A DNA stretch of 64,000 nt, taken from Symbiodinium natans. Lineage: Eukaryota; Sar; Dinophyceae; Suessiales; Symbiodiniaceae. The first letter of the stretch is position 1; every line of letters begins with the position of its first letter. The notes beneath the pieces were generated by a model. The model was not told the DNA's origin, made no database searches, and was given only the letters and a program-made list of their open reading frames with translations. Below, one piece after another: positions 1-11,395 of this stretch. The position numbers and the translations under genes were made by a program. The stretch covers positions 1 through 64,000 of the forward strand of contig CAJNDS010002360.1 in the NCBI GenBank assembly GCA_905221605.1, written 5' to 3'.

Positions 1-640
1 AAAAAATGCGGCCTCCCGATAGCTACCAGACATCTCGCAACACGGGGTGCCGATATCTCGAGTCATACTTTGGAACTGTGCAAAGCTTGCGCCAGGCTTT
101 CACAGGTGCATGTGCAGTATCAACACCGCGCCATGGCCTCAAACATTGATGCCAAGCAGCGTCTGACTTGTCTCCGAATTTCGAGGTGCAAACGCCGTTA
201 GCACGTGTGAGTATTGTAGAAAGGCGGCAGCAGTGCAGAACTTGTCCAAGCCCATGAACATCTTGCTGTGGCTGGTACGGTTCGGGCTAGATACGGACAT
301 TACTAATCTCAGAAGACATGCGAATACAAAGAACAAGCGAAACAGACCAACAAAAACAGACTAGACAGCGAGCACACGGTACCACCAGACCAGCACTTCA
401 GTATGATATTGGCTTGTGGTCTTAGCACTTAGACCGAGGAATTCCGAAGGTGCGTCCGGGTCTCCCGCAACTATCGGCAGGCGAAGCGATGCTCAAGACC
501 GGGCCTTGTTTGCACGGTCCGTTGGAGGAGCACACGAACCGTCCACGATCCACTTGATGAACTTGCTCCTACGCGGCCCTACACGGACAGGCTCAGGAGC
601 AAGCAGGCTCCAGCCACTTGATGAGAACCTGCGCGTCGCT
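1..640. other. No gene recognised
   Basis: I see no recognisable domain, RNA gene or repeat here. Open frames are short on both strands and carry no convincing splice-site pairing. Confidence 0.4.
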
Positions 641-716
641 CACAAGGACGCAGGCAATGTACGGCAAGGTGCCAACTCTGCCGCAAACCCAAAGATGCCT
701 CGCGCGCTCGGCTCAC

Positions 717-804
717 CTCCAAGAATCGCTCATGCCTGCGACGAAACCACAAGGGTGTCGTGCTCAGGGACCATGGCAAGTTGATTCCCACTCCACGTGG
801 TAGG
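717..804 (-). CDS. Exon-like block, unknown protein
   Basis: An 88-nt minus-strand block preceded by AG and followed by a good GTGAGC donor. It reads 29 codons in one frame with a protein-like composition (contains INLPWSLSTTPLWFRRR). No family is recognised. It lies downstream, in minus-strand order, of other exon-like blocks at 1.0-1.4 kb and may belong to the same gene. Confidence 0.3.
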
Positions 805-959
805 CTTCAGGGCTTCTTACCGCACTTCGCAGCTTCACAGGTATGCCCAAAGAAGGGCCCAAAGCATGCCGGGCACGCGCATCCGGATCAGGAGATTTGT
901 CAGGGTGCAGCCTGTGCTGCTGTAGGCATGGCTCTCATGACTCATCGGACAACAGATGA

Positions 960-1235
960 GTTCGGCCACTCCAAACTGTGTAGGCCCAAGTGGCGGTGCA
1001 CATTTCTTGCGATAGTAGGAGTCCACCTGAGCCCATCTCTGAACGTCTCAAAACACTCTGGAAGACCCAAGTCAAGGAAAACCACGGCCACGCAAGGTGC
1101 CATTTTTCTCTTTTACAGTACTTCAGCACAACTCGTATCTCTGGAAAGTCCGGTGTTTGAGCCTCCTTGCGCTCCTTCGGAACGTAGCCCTCAGGAAATC
1201 CCAGCCTCAGCAAAGGCTTGAATAGCTTTGCCTTG
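960..1235 (-). CDS. Exon-like block, unknown protein
   Basis: About 90 codons stay open on the minus strand, with a natural-looking mix of charged and aromatic residues (for example LRLGFPEGYVPKERKEAQ, then a KWHLAWPWFSLTW stretch). No domain is recognised. The splice borders are not fixed. It is interpreted as part of the same minus-strand gene as the blocks at 717-804 and 1321-1424. Confidence 0.3.
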
Positions 1236-1320
1236 CTTGATCTTGCGACTGCTCACTGTATGTCTCTGTAGCTCAGCCAACGAAACTACTTATTTTGTAC
1301 CATGTTCTGCCTGTAGTATC

Positions 1321-1424
1321 CTGTAGTGCCATTGCAGATGGTGCGAGCCATGTCGAACAAGGATGGCACAGGGATGCCGCCTCTTCTGCACTGAGCGAAA
1401 GCTTCCTCAGATGCGCAGCCACCG
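1321..1424 (-). CDS. Exon-like block with GA donor, unknown protein
   Basis: A 104-nt block bounded by an AG acceptor and a GATACT donor. It reads 34 codons (contains GGIPVPSLFDMARTICNG). GA donors are a dinoflagellate habit seen elsewhere in this window. The function is unknown. Confidence 0.3.
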
Positions 1425-2228
1425 CTTACAAACCGTTCTGCCTTACGCCTTGCAGCCTGATCCCTGACATGGAACACTTTCGGCGAGGAGAAGACCGACA
1501 CTACCTGTTGAATGAAGAAAGGGTACAGGATGGTGCAGGAGCATCTGATGAAGGTGGTCTGGTCATGATTCGCTGCGCTACAGAATGTATGTGATCAAGG
1601 CGATCGTATCTACAATCCAGCTGCAAGATGCTGCATGGCATTGCACAAACAATGCAAGGCAGGCGGCCCTCGCTTTGCATTAAACTCGGCAATGCGCTCG
1701 CCATAGTCCTGCAAAGTTCTGATGGCTGCGGGTACTCTAAGAACTCTAGACCCTTCCCGACCCGCAGTGCCGAATGTCACTGATCCTGGAGGTGCCTGTT
1801 TCAGCTTCCAGCGTAGCTACTTCTGTCATCACCTTTTTCAACTTTTCTTGCCACTCTTTTTGCAGAGTTGCGGGAGCTCACTAAAGCAGGTGGAAAGACG
1901 TTCTTGCCCCTTCCCTTCTTCATCTCAAGCTGCAAGCAAAGTCGGTCGAGATGTGAAAGGATGAATGCATACTCGTTATGATGTAGTCTCAAGATACTCC
2001 TTTTTAGCAAAGGCCGTCGTCAACGTGGGCATGTGCCTTCCTCGCATCCTTGAATGCCTTCACGACGAGCAAGCCACCGAACAAGCGTGTCATGTTGGGC
2101 CGTTTTGTCGTTGTAGGTGTGGGCTACGACGCCATCGAAATTTCTGCACTGCCTGGAAAACGTGGACCCCGCCGACATGCGGCTGGACACGGTTCAAGCA
2201 AACGTGGCCCAACACTGCTGCAGAAACA

Positions 2229-2552
2229 TCAAGCAGAACCAACGTGTCCAGGAGAAATGGAAATCGATCTGGTCTCTGTCATGCGCTTGCAACCTAGAGT
2301 TTTCGTCATCGGTTCTGCAAGCACGCAGCTCACCAAGCATGCTGACCAACCAGGAAGGTTTTCGTGCTCTGGAGATGGTGCTGAGTCCTTTGTATAGTCC
2401 TTGACCCACTCCTGCGAGCCATCGACCCCATACCTGAGACAAAGCAGTGCAAGTGGCCCATGCGACAATTCTTGGAAGCCCGACGCACATTCAAGCGGAC
2501 AGCCAAAAGCCCAAAGGGCAGCTGACAGTGCTCCTACAGCAAATCGATCCCC
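2229..2552 (-). CDS. Possible ADP-ribosylglycohydrolase-like C-terminal exon
   Basis: After the acceptor CACTGCAG the minus strand encodes GDRFAVGALSAALWAF, followed later by RYGVDGSQEWV. ADP-ribosylglycohydrolases near their C-terminus have a similar 'ALxAALWAF' helix and a 'YG..gIP.eW' ending. The metal-binding GGDxDT segment expected between these two is absent, and a GTATGG donor at 2433 may end the exon before the second motif. So this is either a diverged or decayed copy or a chance likeness. Confidence 0.2.
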   Translation of the reverse strand, partial: GDRFAVGALSAALWAFGCPLECASGFQELSHGPLALLCLRYGVDGSQEWVKDYTKDSAPSPEHENLPGWSACLVSCVLAEPMTKTLGCKRMTETRSISISPGHVGSA

Positions 2553-3017
2553 CTGCAGTGTCTGACCTGTAGACCCAGCCTCTTGCAAAAGCCGTTGCGC
2601 ATTCCATGCTCGTCGTACCTGGGAAATAGCACGGCCCGTGCACCACGGCTAAGCCTAACCTGCAGTGGCTCGCGATCTCTGGGTGCCACACTGAATTTCG
2701 GATTTTATTTGCCCTCCTTCATAATACTCCCTCCAGTGTCCAGCCTTCCAGTGCCAGGCTGGAAGGGCTCTGACCGAATTGATGTGGCAGTCTTGCTGCG
2801 GGCCAATGACTTGTCTAGGTGGCTTCTTCAGCACAGGCTGCCTCTTTCAAACTTCAGGCTTCAGCATGATTTAAGGGGAGCCGGCCACGAGCTCTTTAGA
2901 TTTGATTGAAAAGCATACAATGCCAATGACAAGCTGGAAAAAAAAAACGAAGAAAAATTCGAAGAGAGGATTCCCAACAACACTGTAAGTCCAAGTTCAT
3001 GCGAGCCTTCCTTGCTT

Positions 3018-3245
3018 TCATCGTCCGTTCATCCTCGACAAAGAACCTAAGTCCGTCAGCACATCTTGAAAACGCCGGTGTTTGAGAGTCGGTTCGGGTC
3101 TACCAGGACAGGGCCTGCAAGCTGTGCATGATGCTACTGAGCTGTGAGCTACTTTCGCTTGCCAAGCAGCAGCTTCTCTGACTTCATCCGCTGGTTCGGG
3201 TAGAAGTGCTTGCGGCTCAAGAAGGGCTGGCAGACGCAAAGTCAA
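3018..3245 (-). CDS. Exon-like block, unknown protein
   Basis: About 75 codons are open on the minus strand with helix-favouring composition (LRLPALLEPQALLPEPADEV). No domain is recognised. It lies between the ADP-ribosylglycohydrolase-like block and the 4.15-kb block on the same strand. Confidence 0.25.
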   Translation of the reverse strand: MTLRLPALLEPQALLPEPADEVREAAAWQAKVAHSSVASCTACRPCPGRPEPTLKHRRFQDVLTDLGSLSRMNGR

Positions 3246-4146
3246 TCCGACAATCCACAGTCAAGAAAAAACTTCACGCTACTCTAGCGCGGGGTTCTTG
3301 CAAATTTCCATGCTTGGAAGTGGAAAGACTCCCCGACGGAACCGCGCTGATTCCGCTCCGATGACCCTGATCTTGTTTGCCTTGACATTTGCGCAAGTAA
3401 TCGCTTTGACATGGGAACTTTGGATTCATGAAATCTCCCATCCCTTCGGGAGTGCGAGCCTGAAGGCTGCTTGTAGAAGGAGGCCAGCTAAACTTCAAAC
3501 TATGGAATTTGTTGGTCTCCCATTGTCCTATTACTTTCCTTCTGCGGCGAGAATCGGTGGCACCGCGGATCTGCAATAATTTTTTGGAAGGGTTGCCATA
3601 TACAATCTGAAGTTTATGCACTTCAGAAGGGCATTGATGTTCATAGAGTCATTGCTTTCAGTCACCCGGGTCTTCCCCCGGCACAACCCCGACATGCCAC
3701 TTCCAATTCACCACAACAAAGTTCGTCGAAGACTCCGCTCTTTCATAAACTTCATCGAACCTGCCTGATTTCACACAGCATCTTCTCTCCATGGCTTCGA
3801 TTGGTCTTCACGAAGTCAAACTAACTGCGGACCTCCTGACACCCAACTTTCGTGACATTGCTTTGACGACGGCTCTGCCTCCGAAGCCCAACATCCATAG
3901 CCATCCGGCTGTGCGTAACTCACATCAAATGCCCACAACACCTCAAGGTCGCCAAATCGGATCCAGCCGAAGTCAACCAAAGCCCTACATCGACGAATTG
4001 TGCTCAACGCGCATTCGCCGCTTCATCATAGATAGGGCAACATGTGCGCAAATGCATGTTCTCATTGCCTGCCCCAAAGCAAAGTGAACATCGACACGGC
4101 ACACACCTGCCAAATCAGCAGCACAACGTCTAGGATCAAGTTCGGC

Positions 4147-4398
4147 TTATGCGTTGATATGTTGCGAGACGCGAGAGGCATGCTGCAGCTGCACTTCTAG
4201 ACTTTGTCGTGCTGGAATGCTGATCCGCAGCTTACAAGGGCAGAGCGCTCTGTGGTTTAGGTTGGACCAGGGTTCGCACTTGCGCCGAGATGTGAAAGTA
4301 AACTTGCCAGGGGCACCGTCCACATCAAAGTGTTTCTCTTCGACCACTCTCTCACATGCCCGCCTTGCGAGGAAGGTGGGATCAACACGACGGCGCAA
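4147..4398 (-). CDS. Exon-like block, unknown protein
   Basis: The minus-strand frame reads RRACERVVEEKHFDVDGAPG followed by KFTFTSRRKCEPW, which looks like ordinary globular coding sequence. The frame on the other strand is also open, so the strand call is tentative. It may be the 5'-most visible block of the 0.7-4.4 kb minus-strand cluster. Confidence 0.25.
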   Translation of the reverse strand: MRRRVDPTFLARRACERVVEEKHFDVDGAPGKFTFTSRRKCEPWSNLNHRALCPCKLRISIPARQSLEVQLQHASRVSQHINA

Positions 4399-4970
4399 GC
4401 AAACATGACCCTATACTGACCCTGCACCTCTCCTGTGCGCCGCACAAGGTTTTGCGGCGGTGGAGGCTCTGCTTAACAGTGACTTGGCATTCATAAACAC
4501 CAGCCCAAAATCCCGGAACTCAATCCTAAACCCCCTTTCAATAGAAAGAACACGGAGCAAAACAAGTGGGGCAGCAGGCTCCTGCAAACATGGACCCCCC
4601 CAGTCAAAACTACAGCAGCTTTAACACCCAAACCCTCCAGAGTCTCCACAGTTAGAAGCTTCGGCCCCAGACTGTACTGGTGCCCTTCACTGGCGAGAAC
4701 GCATACGCTCACAGAGCCACTGCACGACCACCATGCAGCCAACAACACAACAGCATGCAATCGCACACACGCGCACGCGAACATACACACAGATATCACA
4801 GAAACATCTCCGTTCGATCCGTGGACATTGTTCGAGGTATGAAAAGAGTGAGCGAAACGAAACCAACCTGAAAGACATGCAATGCTGTAAGAGAAGATGA
4901 ATAGAATCTCTTCAAAGTGAAGAAATAATATGTTGTGAAGGAGTCTCTAAATCCGCCGAGGCCTCGGGCC
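4399..4970. other. No gene recognised
   Basis: No convincing exon. The sequence has a C-rich stretch and a short CA-rich patch (about 4760-4800) and leads into repeat R1. Confidence 0.35.
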
Positions 4971-5581
4971 GGAGGTGTATAGGTTGTCAGAACAGGCACC
5001 CCCCTCCAAATCCTCCCTCCACACCCAAAACCATTTTTCGGACCCCTTTTTTTGCCTCAAATGGTACCCCCCTGGGAAACCGGGTCCGCAAGCGGACGGT
5101 TCGCCAGGACCAGAGGCAGTTGAAGTCCCTCCCAGGCAGGGCCCCCCCCCCTTTCCTGTTCCCCCCCCACCAACCCTGCCCCCCCCCCCAACTGCTCAAA
5201 ATGCAAAACCTTAAGCCAAACCCCCCCCCTCCCCCCTTCTGAGGGGCCTGGCTCAACCCACGATCACTCCAAGCCGAACCCTAAACCCAAAAAAACCCTA
5301 AACCCCAAAGCGTGAACCATGAGCCCTAAGCCCTCAATCCTAAACTAACCCTCAACCCCAAACCCCAAACCATAAACCATAAACCCGGAACCCTAAACCC
5401 TAAACCCTAAACCCTAAACCCTAAACCCTAAACCCTAAACCCTAAACCCTAAACCCTAAACCCTAAACCCTAAACCCAACCCTGATTGCTTGGGGTCCAG
5501 CGACTTGGGCGCTGCGGAATCACCATGCTCACGCGGATGCGCTGGGCCGGGCCGAGGCGGGTCGCGTAGCGTTAAAATTAA
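4971..5581 (+). repeat. Dispersed repeat R1, copy A
   Basis: This 611-bp stretch matches 61259-61856 along its length in the same orientation. Shared landmarks, in order, are GGAGGTGTATAGGTTGTCAG, GGTTCGCCAGGACCAGAGGC, a C-rich tract, GATCACTCCAAGCCGAACCC, CCTAAACC-type repeats, TTGCTTGGGGTCCAGCGACT and GGGTCGCGTAGCGTTAAAAT. Diverged relatives lie at 7310-7655 and 26415-26672. No open frame or terminal inverted repeat is visible, so it looks like a non-autonomous or satellite-like element of unknown class. Confidence 0.85.
5391..5475 (+). repeat. Interstitial CCCTAAA telomere-like array inside R1-A
   Basis: Twelve perfect CCCTAAA units lie inside copy A of R1. The matching place in copy B (61.7 kb) holds CCCTCAA and CCATAAA variants, so the array is either a homogenised expansion of a repeat-internal mot or a seeded telomere repeat. 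Confidence 0.95.
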
Positions 5582-7110
5582 TCAGAGCATTCGATTAGAT
5601 AAAAGAAGTGCACTAGCAAAAGTTAATTCACAAGGATCTGGAGGATAGAAAGCTTCTCCAGGCCACATCCCTATATAAAGTTGGACAAGATATGAAATGA
5701 AAATATGTCTGAAAAGATGTCCAAAAGAAGGATACAAATAATAGAGCTTCAGAGTCTCGAAAACCCCTAAAAAGAATAAACAACGATTATTAATAAGACT
5801 TCACAATATGTTTTAGTGATTTCTCCTGATAAAGCTCTAGACTTCTTGTCCGACCAGGCGCGCGAGACCACACAAGAAGCATTTTTCGCTGCTCTTAGGC
5901 TGAGCCGAGACCCGTACTGCGTGACGGTCGGAGCAAGTCGAAGGTAAGTGCGGAAGTACCTCAAGCAGGAAGAGCATGGGCACTTTTGAGGCCGATCCCC
6001 TACCCAGCACTCTGGTCGGGCGGCCCTGAATCATGATCTTAGGCGACAGTGCCAATAAGCCGGGTCAGCCCTTCATCAAATGATAAGCTAGTGGTACAGC
6101 TGCCCATCTTACGACACGATCTTACACAACTCACCTGCCTCTACCGTACTGCCCGCAACCTTCTTGTCGCTCGCTCTGAGGGGCGACGCCCCTTCGGCAG
6201 GCATCGTTGAACGGAGCATCCGAGAAAGGAAGTCCGGATCTTGCGAGTTTCGTCCCCCTAATCAGCTCCCCTGATCTACCCTTCCAGTCCGAACCTCTTC
6301 ACCCTCAGAGCATGGCATGTCGGAAGGTGCAGTTTGGCACAGTCTCAGCTTCAACTTACGGCTCACCCAAGCCAAGCCACCCTTCCACCCTGCCCCAAAC
6401 CTCCAACCTCCATACTGACTAATATCTCTTCCTTCATCTTCTTCCTCTTTATGGGCGTCCAGAGTCTTGTCTTCAGCATACACAGCAGCTTCGCCGAGCC
6501 TGATGCACGTGGTGGTGTGCTATGGCTCAAAACTCTATGATAGTTGCCATTTGAGAGCACTTGAGGTTGCCGTTGTCATGGTAGTACTTTTCCTCGGTTG
6601 AGGCAGGGCACAGCATCATCAGAATCGAGCTTTTTGCCGATGGAGGTCCCAGTCGTAGGAAAACATAACGAAGGAAGTGCCATCAAGGCGCTGTATACAA
6701 CTTGCCATCAAGCTCGTCGGCATCAGAGTCATCCTGGTAATGTGGAAGCTACGCCGCTACCCAGCAAACATGTGCATGGCAAAGGTTGCGCCTCTTCGCT
6801 GAGATAGCCCTGCGCCAAGGCTACCTGGCCCACTTGCTCACATCGCACAAGAACCAGCCACGCGAGCTGCAAAACCAAGCTCGTGAACTCGGCAAGTCGC
6901 GCAGCTTAGGTCTCTGTGGGTTGTGATGACACGGGACATGTGTGTTATATACTCTGATGAGAGTTGGCGATGGTCATGAAGCATGAAAGTACGATCCTTG
7001 ATAGCCGCATGAGATTTGAACATGGTGGCCAGTCGTGAAGCTGATGATGCAGACAACGTCAGCAGAGATAACAACTTGTGAAAGCCATACTGCAGCTGGC
7101 TCCAGAATAT
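5582..7110. other. No gene recognised
   Basis: AT-richer DNA right of R1-A (5.6-5.8 kb), then unremarkable sequence. Short open frames occur on both strands but none shows a domain or paired splice sites. Confidence 0.35.
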
Positions 7111-7305
7111 TCAAGAACCGCAAGGACCTGCAGTTGAGGACAGCTCTTCCGAAATGCCTCTGGCATTCAAGGAAAGCACGGGGGCACTAGGCACCTCCGT
7201 TCTGTTGCGCGTGTAAATCCGTGCCAGCTGTAGTTCCTCCAGGCTGCTCCTTGGCAAAAGCAGTTTGACCTGGTTCACACTCAGGGCCCTTATCCGCACA
7301 AAGCA
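7111..7305 (-). CDS. Exon-like block, unknown protein
   Basis: The minus strand reads an open, protein-like stretch (RSSLEELQLARIYTRNR, then APVLSLNARGISEEL). It abuts the poly-C start of a diverged R1 copy. No family is recognised. Confidence 0.2.
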   Translation of the reverse strand, partial: CFVRIRALSVNQVKLLLPRSSLEELQLARIYTRNRTEVPSAPVLSLNARGISEELSSTAGPCGS

Positions 7306-7309
7306 GGCA

Positions 7310-7655
7310 CCCGACCCCCCCCCCCCCCCCCACAGATTTGGCACCTTGGTACTCCATGGTACTCCCCCCAGCGACAGGAGTCCGGGAGCGAAGGGTGCAT
7401 CAAAACCAGGCAGTTAAGTCCCGCCATAGGGCGCGGGCCCCAAACCCCCCCCCTCCCTCACCGTTCGCCCAGCCCCTACTTCCTCACCCCACCTTGTTTT
7501 GCTGGTGCCTTCCTCAGCATCTCCAAAAAGGGAATGACTGCTCTCAAAGCCTTGCAGCCTCACAGCACCTTCACACCCGCGATCTCTGGTTTGGGTTGCC
7601 TCACCGCTGGGCCCAGGCCGAGGTGGGTCGCGTCGCGTCAAAATTTCAGCCTAAA
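7310..7655 (+). repeat. Diverged R1 repeat, copy C
   Basis: It begins with a long C run, has a GTCCGGGAGCGAAGG segment matching the R1 'CCGCAAGCGGACGG' region, and ends with GGCCGAGGTGGGTCGCGTCG, the R1 3' end. It is diverged and partly rearranged relative to copies A and B, and in the same orientation. Confidence 0.55.
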
Positions 7656-7855
7656 CCTCGCACTCTTCAGCCCTACGAGTATAAGCTTTAGATCATACAT
7701 GGCATCGCCATGCACCGTCAGCCCAACTGATTTTTTTTAGCGTCAAACGAAAGCAAAAAGCTCTATCGGGTGAGCCCTTCCGAGAAAGAGAGAGAGAGAG
7801 AGAGAAACAACCCTCTCACTGACTTGAGTTTCTACCTAGCAAGCAAGCAAGCTCC

Positions 7856-8095
7856 TCAGTGCCGTTGCATGAGTTTGCCATGTCTTTCAGCAGCCACGTC
7901 GCTTTCGCAGGTCCAGGAGCCCATTGCCGCCCGGAAGCGCCACTCGGTCCTGGCTGCATCTGGCTCATGTCTGCTGGGAGATGTCACGGGTGTCTTGAAC
8001 GCACCATGGCCGATAGCCACAGCAGCCTGCATCGAGATTTCTTCATATTCGCAGACAGAAGCACACCGCTCCTCCGTGTCTCCATACCCTTTCAT
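7856..8095 (-). CDS. Exon-like block, unknown protein
   Basis: A minus-strand open frame of about 80 codons with acidic and amphipathic composition (YGDTEERCASVCEYEEISMQ). A GA microsatellite lies just beyond it at 7789-7806. The function is unknown. Confidence 0.25.
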   Translation of the reverse strand: MKGYGDTEERCASVCEYEEISMQAAVAIGHGAFKTPVTSPSRHEPDAARTEWRFRAAMGSWTCESDVAAERHGKLMQRH

Positions 8096-8126
8096 CGCTG
8101 CATTCTCGGTCGGCTTGGCAGGCTAG

Positions 8127-9060
8127 TGCTGTCTTCTGTCCGAGTGTTGCTTGCCTCCTAGCAAGCAAGATATGTCTACTATTGATCTACACTGTCGTTG
8201 TGGACCATTGTGCAGCATGGACCCTGGCATTCGCCGTAGTGTGATGTGAGTATCCAGAGGAGGAGGAGTCTATGTAGTCAGGGCCGTGCTGTCATTCGTC
8301 TCCGGCTGGGACTGTCTTCGCGTCAGGTCTTCTGCATGGGGCGCGGAGGAGACAGCAGATCAGCTACTCATCCTCAGCATGGTAAGAGTAGCACTGGAAG
8401 ATTTTAGCCTGTGTGCATGATTGAAACTGGTGCAGGAGCCACTCGGCATGACCCTGCTCTAGATGACTCTAGCTCCTAACTCCTAACTTGCGCAGGAATC
8501 GTAACTTGCCGCCTACCAAACCAACTGCCAGATACCAGGATGTTGTTTGGAGCTCGCCGACGGGCCACTAACAGAATTAAGAACCATTCAGAATGTCAGA
8601 TGGACAGCTGGAAAACTTGAAAGAGTCTGAGAAGTTTGAAAGTTTCGGAAGTTGGAGAGTCCGGGAAAGAGAGAGAGAGAGAGAGAGATGCCTGTGTGAG
8701 CTGGAAGTATTTCGAGCTCCCAAAGTCTATGATGGAATTGCTTGTGCCCAGTGTACCAACCATCCAACATTACAGAAACGTCAGACTGTGCTTTGTCACC
8801 TAGACTGCTTGATACGGCACATGATGACAAAACACGTTTCCTTCTACCTGCATCGATCTGGCACACTCCGCCGATCTCTCCAGGTTGGGTAGGATGGAGG
8901 CCTACAGCTGGAGCAGCTCGCTCTCAGTCGTAGTCCTTGACATCGACCCGACTCTCGCTAAAGACTTGTCCTGGCTTCCATGCAAGATGCAGATCGACTA
9001 CCAGTAGGCAGGAGGCCAGGTGGAGGCTCTAGGATGCCCGGACCAGCAAGAATTTACGCA
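8127..9060. other. No gene recognised; short GA microsatellite
   Basis: Nothing recognisable apart from an (AG)n run at about 8665-8688 and a weak minus-strand open frame around 8.6-8.87 kb. Confidence 0.35.
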
Positions 9061-9063
9061 CGC

Positions 9064-9146
9064 CTGTCAAGCTCTTGATTGCAAGCTCTGCCAGTTGCCA
9101 GACCACACTGGCGTCAGTATCCAATGCGCCCAGCAATCCGATGGTG
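9064..9146 (-). CDS. Exon-like block with GC donor, unknown protein
   Basis: An 83-nt block after acceptor CCACCAG, ending at a GCGTGC donor. It reads 27 codons (TIGLLGALDTDASVVWQL, then AELAIKSLT), an alpha-helical repeat-like sequence. No family is assigned. It lies downstream of the PARG-like gene on the same strand and could be its next gene or a far 3' exon. Confidence 0.35.
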
Positions 9147-9184
9147 CTGGTGGCAGAACCGAGCCGGCGACACGAAAGACGGCC

Positions 9185-9560
9185 TCACAGTGTGATCACT
9201 GGGTCTGCGTGGGATGGGCTCTTTCCTAGCCTATCAGTGTGTGTGTGTGTGTGAACAAACAGGTGAAGAAGGTGCGAGAAGCGCATCACGTCTGGATGCA
9301 AGACCTTTTTGCAGCCTGACTGAATCAGCATGAACCAGCACACAGGAACTGGCACCTCGCGAGATGAGCCACTGGCAGCAAATGGGAAGAAATCGACTGG
9401 AACAACAGATCCAAAGCATTGGACTCTGCTTTCGTGGCCATCCCTGACTAGAGGCGGAAGTTGCAACACGAAAACTGCCTAGTGTCCAGATTCGGCTCAT
9501 GCCTGTAAGTAAAGCATCTTTTTCTGATCTTGAGGAGCCAGGAGGAGGAGCAATGGGATT
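9185..9560 (-). CDS. Exon-like block, unknown protein
   Basis: Two overlapping minus-strand frames are open here. The better one contains LPPLVRDGHESRVQCFGSVV and VDFFPFAASGSSREVPVPVC. A (GT)n microsatellite at about 9237-9252 borders it. Frame and borders are uncertain. Confidence 0.25.
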
Positions 9561-9697
9561 CAATGCGACAAGAAGAATCTAGTGAATCTAGTGAATCCAG
9601 TGTCTACTGCAGGTGGATGGGGGGAAGCTAGAGCGAGGACACACGTTGAGTACCAGTGGACAGAACAGTAGCTGAGCAGCACAACCTGAAATCCTAC

Positions 9698-11147
9698 CGT
9701 AGTCTCGGTGCGCGGCATAGTTGTGATCTTCCGGGCTGAGCTGGGGAATGGCAAAGTGCACCTCCTTGTAGCCCCTGGCATCCGAGCACAGCATCACATG
9801 GACCAGGGGCCATGCCATGGGAGCTCTCTCACCCCCCCCCAGCTGGGCGTTCGCTTGTATCCACTGGCAAGCATGTCGGTTGAACTGTCCATAGCCATCT
9901 TTTAGTAGCCTCGGCTGATGGCGGCAAGCAAGCACGCATGCCGACTACTTCCGAAGAACAGGTGGCGGGCATTTACATCTACAACCGATCCCGTGCAGCT
10001 TCATGTCATGGGACACCGGGCGTGCAAAGCTTGCTTTCAAGAACATCATGCCACCAGGAGGAAATTCTTCAAGACGCACATGAATCCTTGCAACACCCAT
10101 ATGGAGCCTCTCCAAATCCAGCGCATCGTGCTTGCTCATGGCAGGGGATGGATTGCGCCCCATGCCCCTCCAAACCGCACCAGGGAGCGCTTGCACGAAG
10201 AGGCTGGCAATCTTGAAGGGATCTCCGCCTCAGCCATATCAGCACCCAGAAACATCGCCACATTTTCTGCCACTCCCAAGTGTGCAAAGGTGAGCGCCGA
10301 AGGATGTTTTCGAATTTAAAGTAATGATGGGATTGTTAAGCTTCTCATGAAAGATGGACCACAGCAAGCCCTGGTGCTTTGCAAGGAGACGCTAGGATTG
10401 CGGCCAAATGCTCCGCAGCCCCAGGCGCCGAGAATGAGCGTGTTGGCGTCTGACAGTTTGTGTGGCCCAAGACACTGAATGCAGCAAAGAGCAAGCAAAG
10501 AGCAAGCACAAGATCAGCTGAGTAGGTCTCATGGCATCTCACACGCAGGCCTGGTTCCCACAGGTGCGGTGCTGCGAAGATGGTGAACATTGTCTGGTAG
10601 ATCAAGCGCTCGTCGTTAACCTCAAATCCCGGATTCATGGAAACTGGAAATGGTTAGCCCGCCTGAAAGACATGGCTTGAAATCAAGTATGTGCGTGCAA
10701 AAACGCTTGAATTTACGTAAGCAATTTTTATAGAATTATATAGATCTATGTATGCACATGTTCCTACACTACATAAGCCGATTGTATCTAAATCTAATTC
10801 TATGCATGCGCAAACCCCCGCCCCCCTCGTCATGTGGCTTTGCTCCAAATTGCCGATGATGATTCAGACTCAGCCTACTGCAACTCAGATTTGCGGAGAA
10901 CGAACACGTCTACAGTCGGCATTCGGGCCTGAAGACCTGGCAATGTCTAAGCATATTAGCTGGCTGTGGTAGGAAGTTCTTGCCTAATTCGCCCGTACCC
11001 CTCCGCACCTCCCCATGCCCCACATACCTCCCACACTCCCATGGCACTGCGCCATTGAATTGAAGTCTGGTGTCGGCTGGCCAGGCTGCGTTCCGAGCAG
11101 CATCGTTGCCGAACTTGATGTTGGGAGCAGCTGCAGCAATCAGGGAC
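9698..11147 (-). CDS. PARG-like macrodomain hydrolase (TIGR02452 type), multi-exon
   Basis: Minus-strand exons in order spell the landmarks of the microbial-type poly(ADP-ribose) glycohydrolase family (TIGR02452/PF10021). An exon from 11147 (end near 11010) contains SLIAAAAPNIKFGN. Exon 10551-10620 contains NDERLIYQTMFTIFAAP. An exon from 10449 contains DANTLILGAWGCGAFGRNP, the family's LGAWGCGxF loop. Exon 9698-9774 contains GYKEVHFAIPQ and HNYAA, the usual C-terminal strand. The 10551 (GC donor) to 10449 junction keeps phase, and 9698 ends at a GTAGGA donor. A segment encoding LLWSIFHEKLNNP near 10.34 kb probably belongs, but I could not join it in phase. The N-terminal NPGGG-type motif was not found. 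Family members act on ADP-ribose-type substrates; activity here is inferred. Confidence 0.6.
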
Positions 11148-11395
11148 CTTTGTCGAAAAAAAAAGGGCCGCAGGGACGCCACCAACTCACAGCACTCAGG
11201 GTCCTGCGCTGTGACCTGTTCATCCGGTGACAAAATCCGAAACCTCGAGGGCTCGCATTTACTCGTCATGTCACCTTCTCATACTCCAGGTTGTCCCCAC
11301 GCTTTCGAGGAGACGGCCCATCAATGTGACCGGCTCTGCCAACAACAAGGTTCGATGTGTAGAGTACGTCGCAATATCTCCTGGCTGCAGCGCAT

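Noticed and set aside
10260-10361. GLLWSIFHEKLNNPIITLN as a PARG-like exon
   Set aside because: It is attractive in position, but joining it to the LGAWGCGAF exon in phase would need a 20-nt intron, so it was kept only as a remark in the gene entry.
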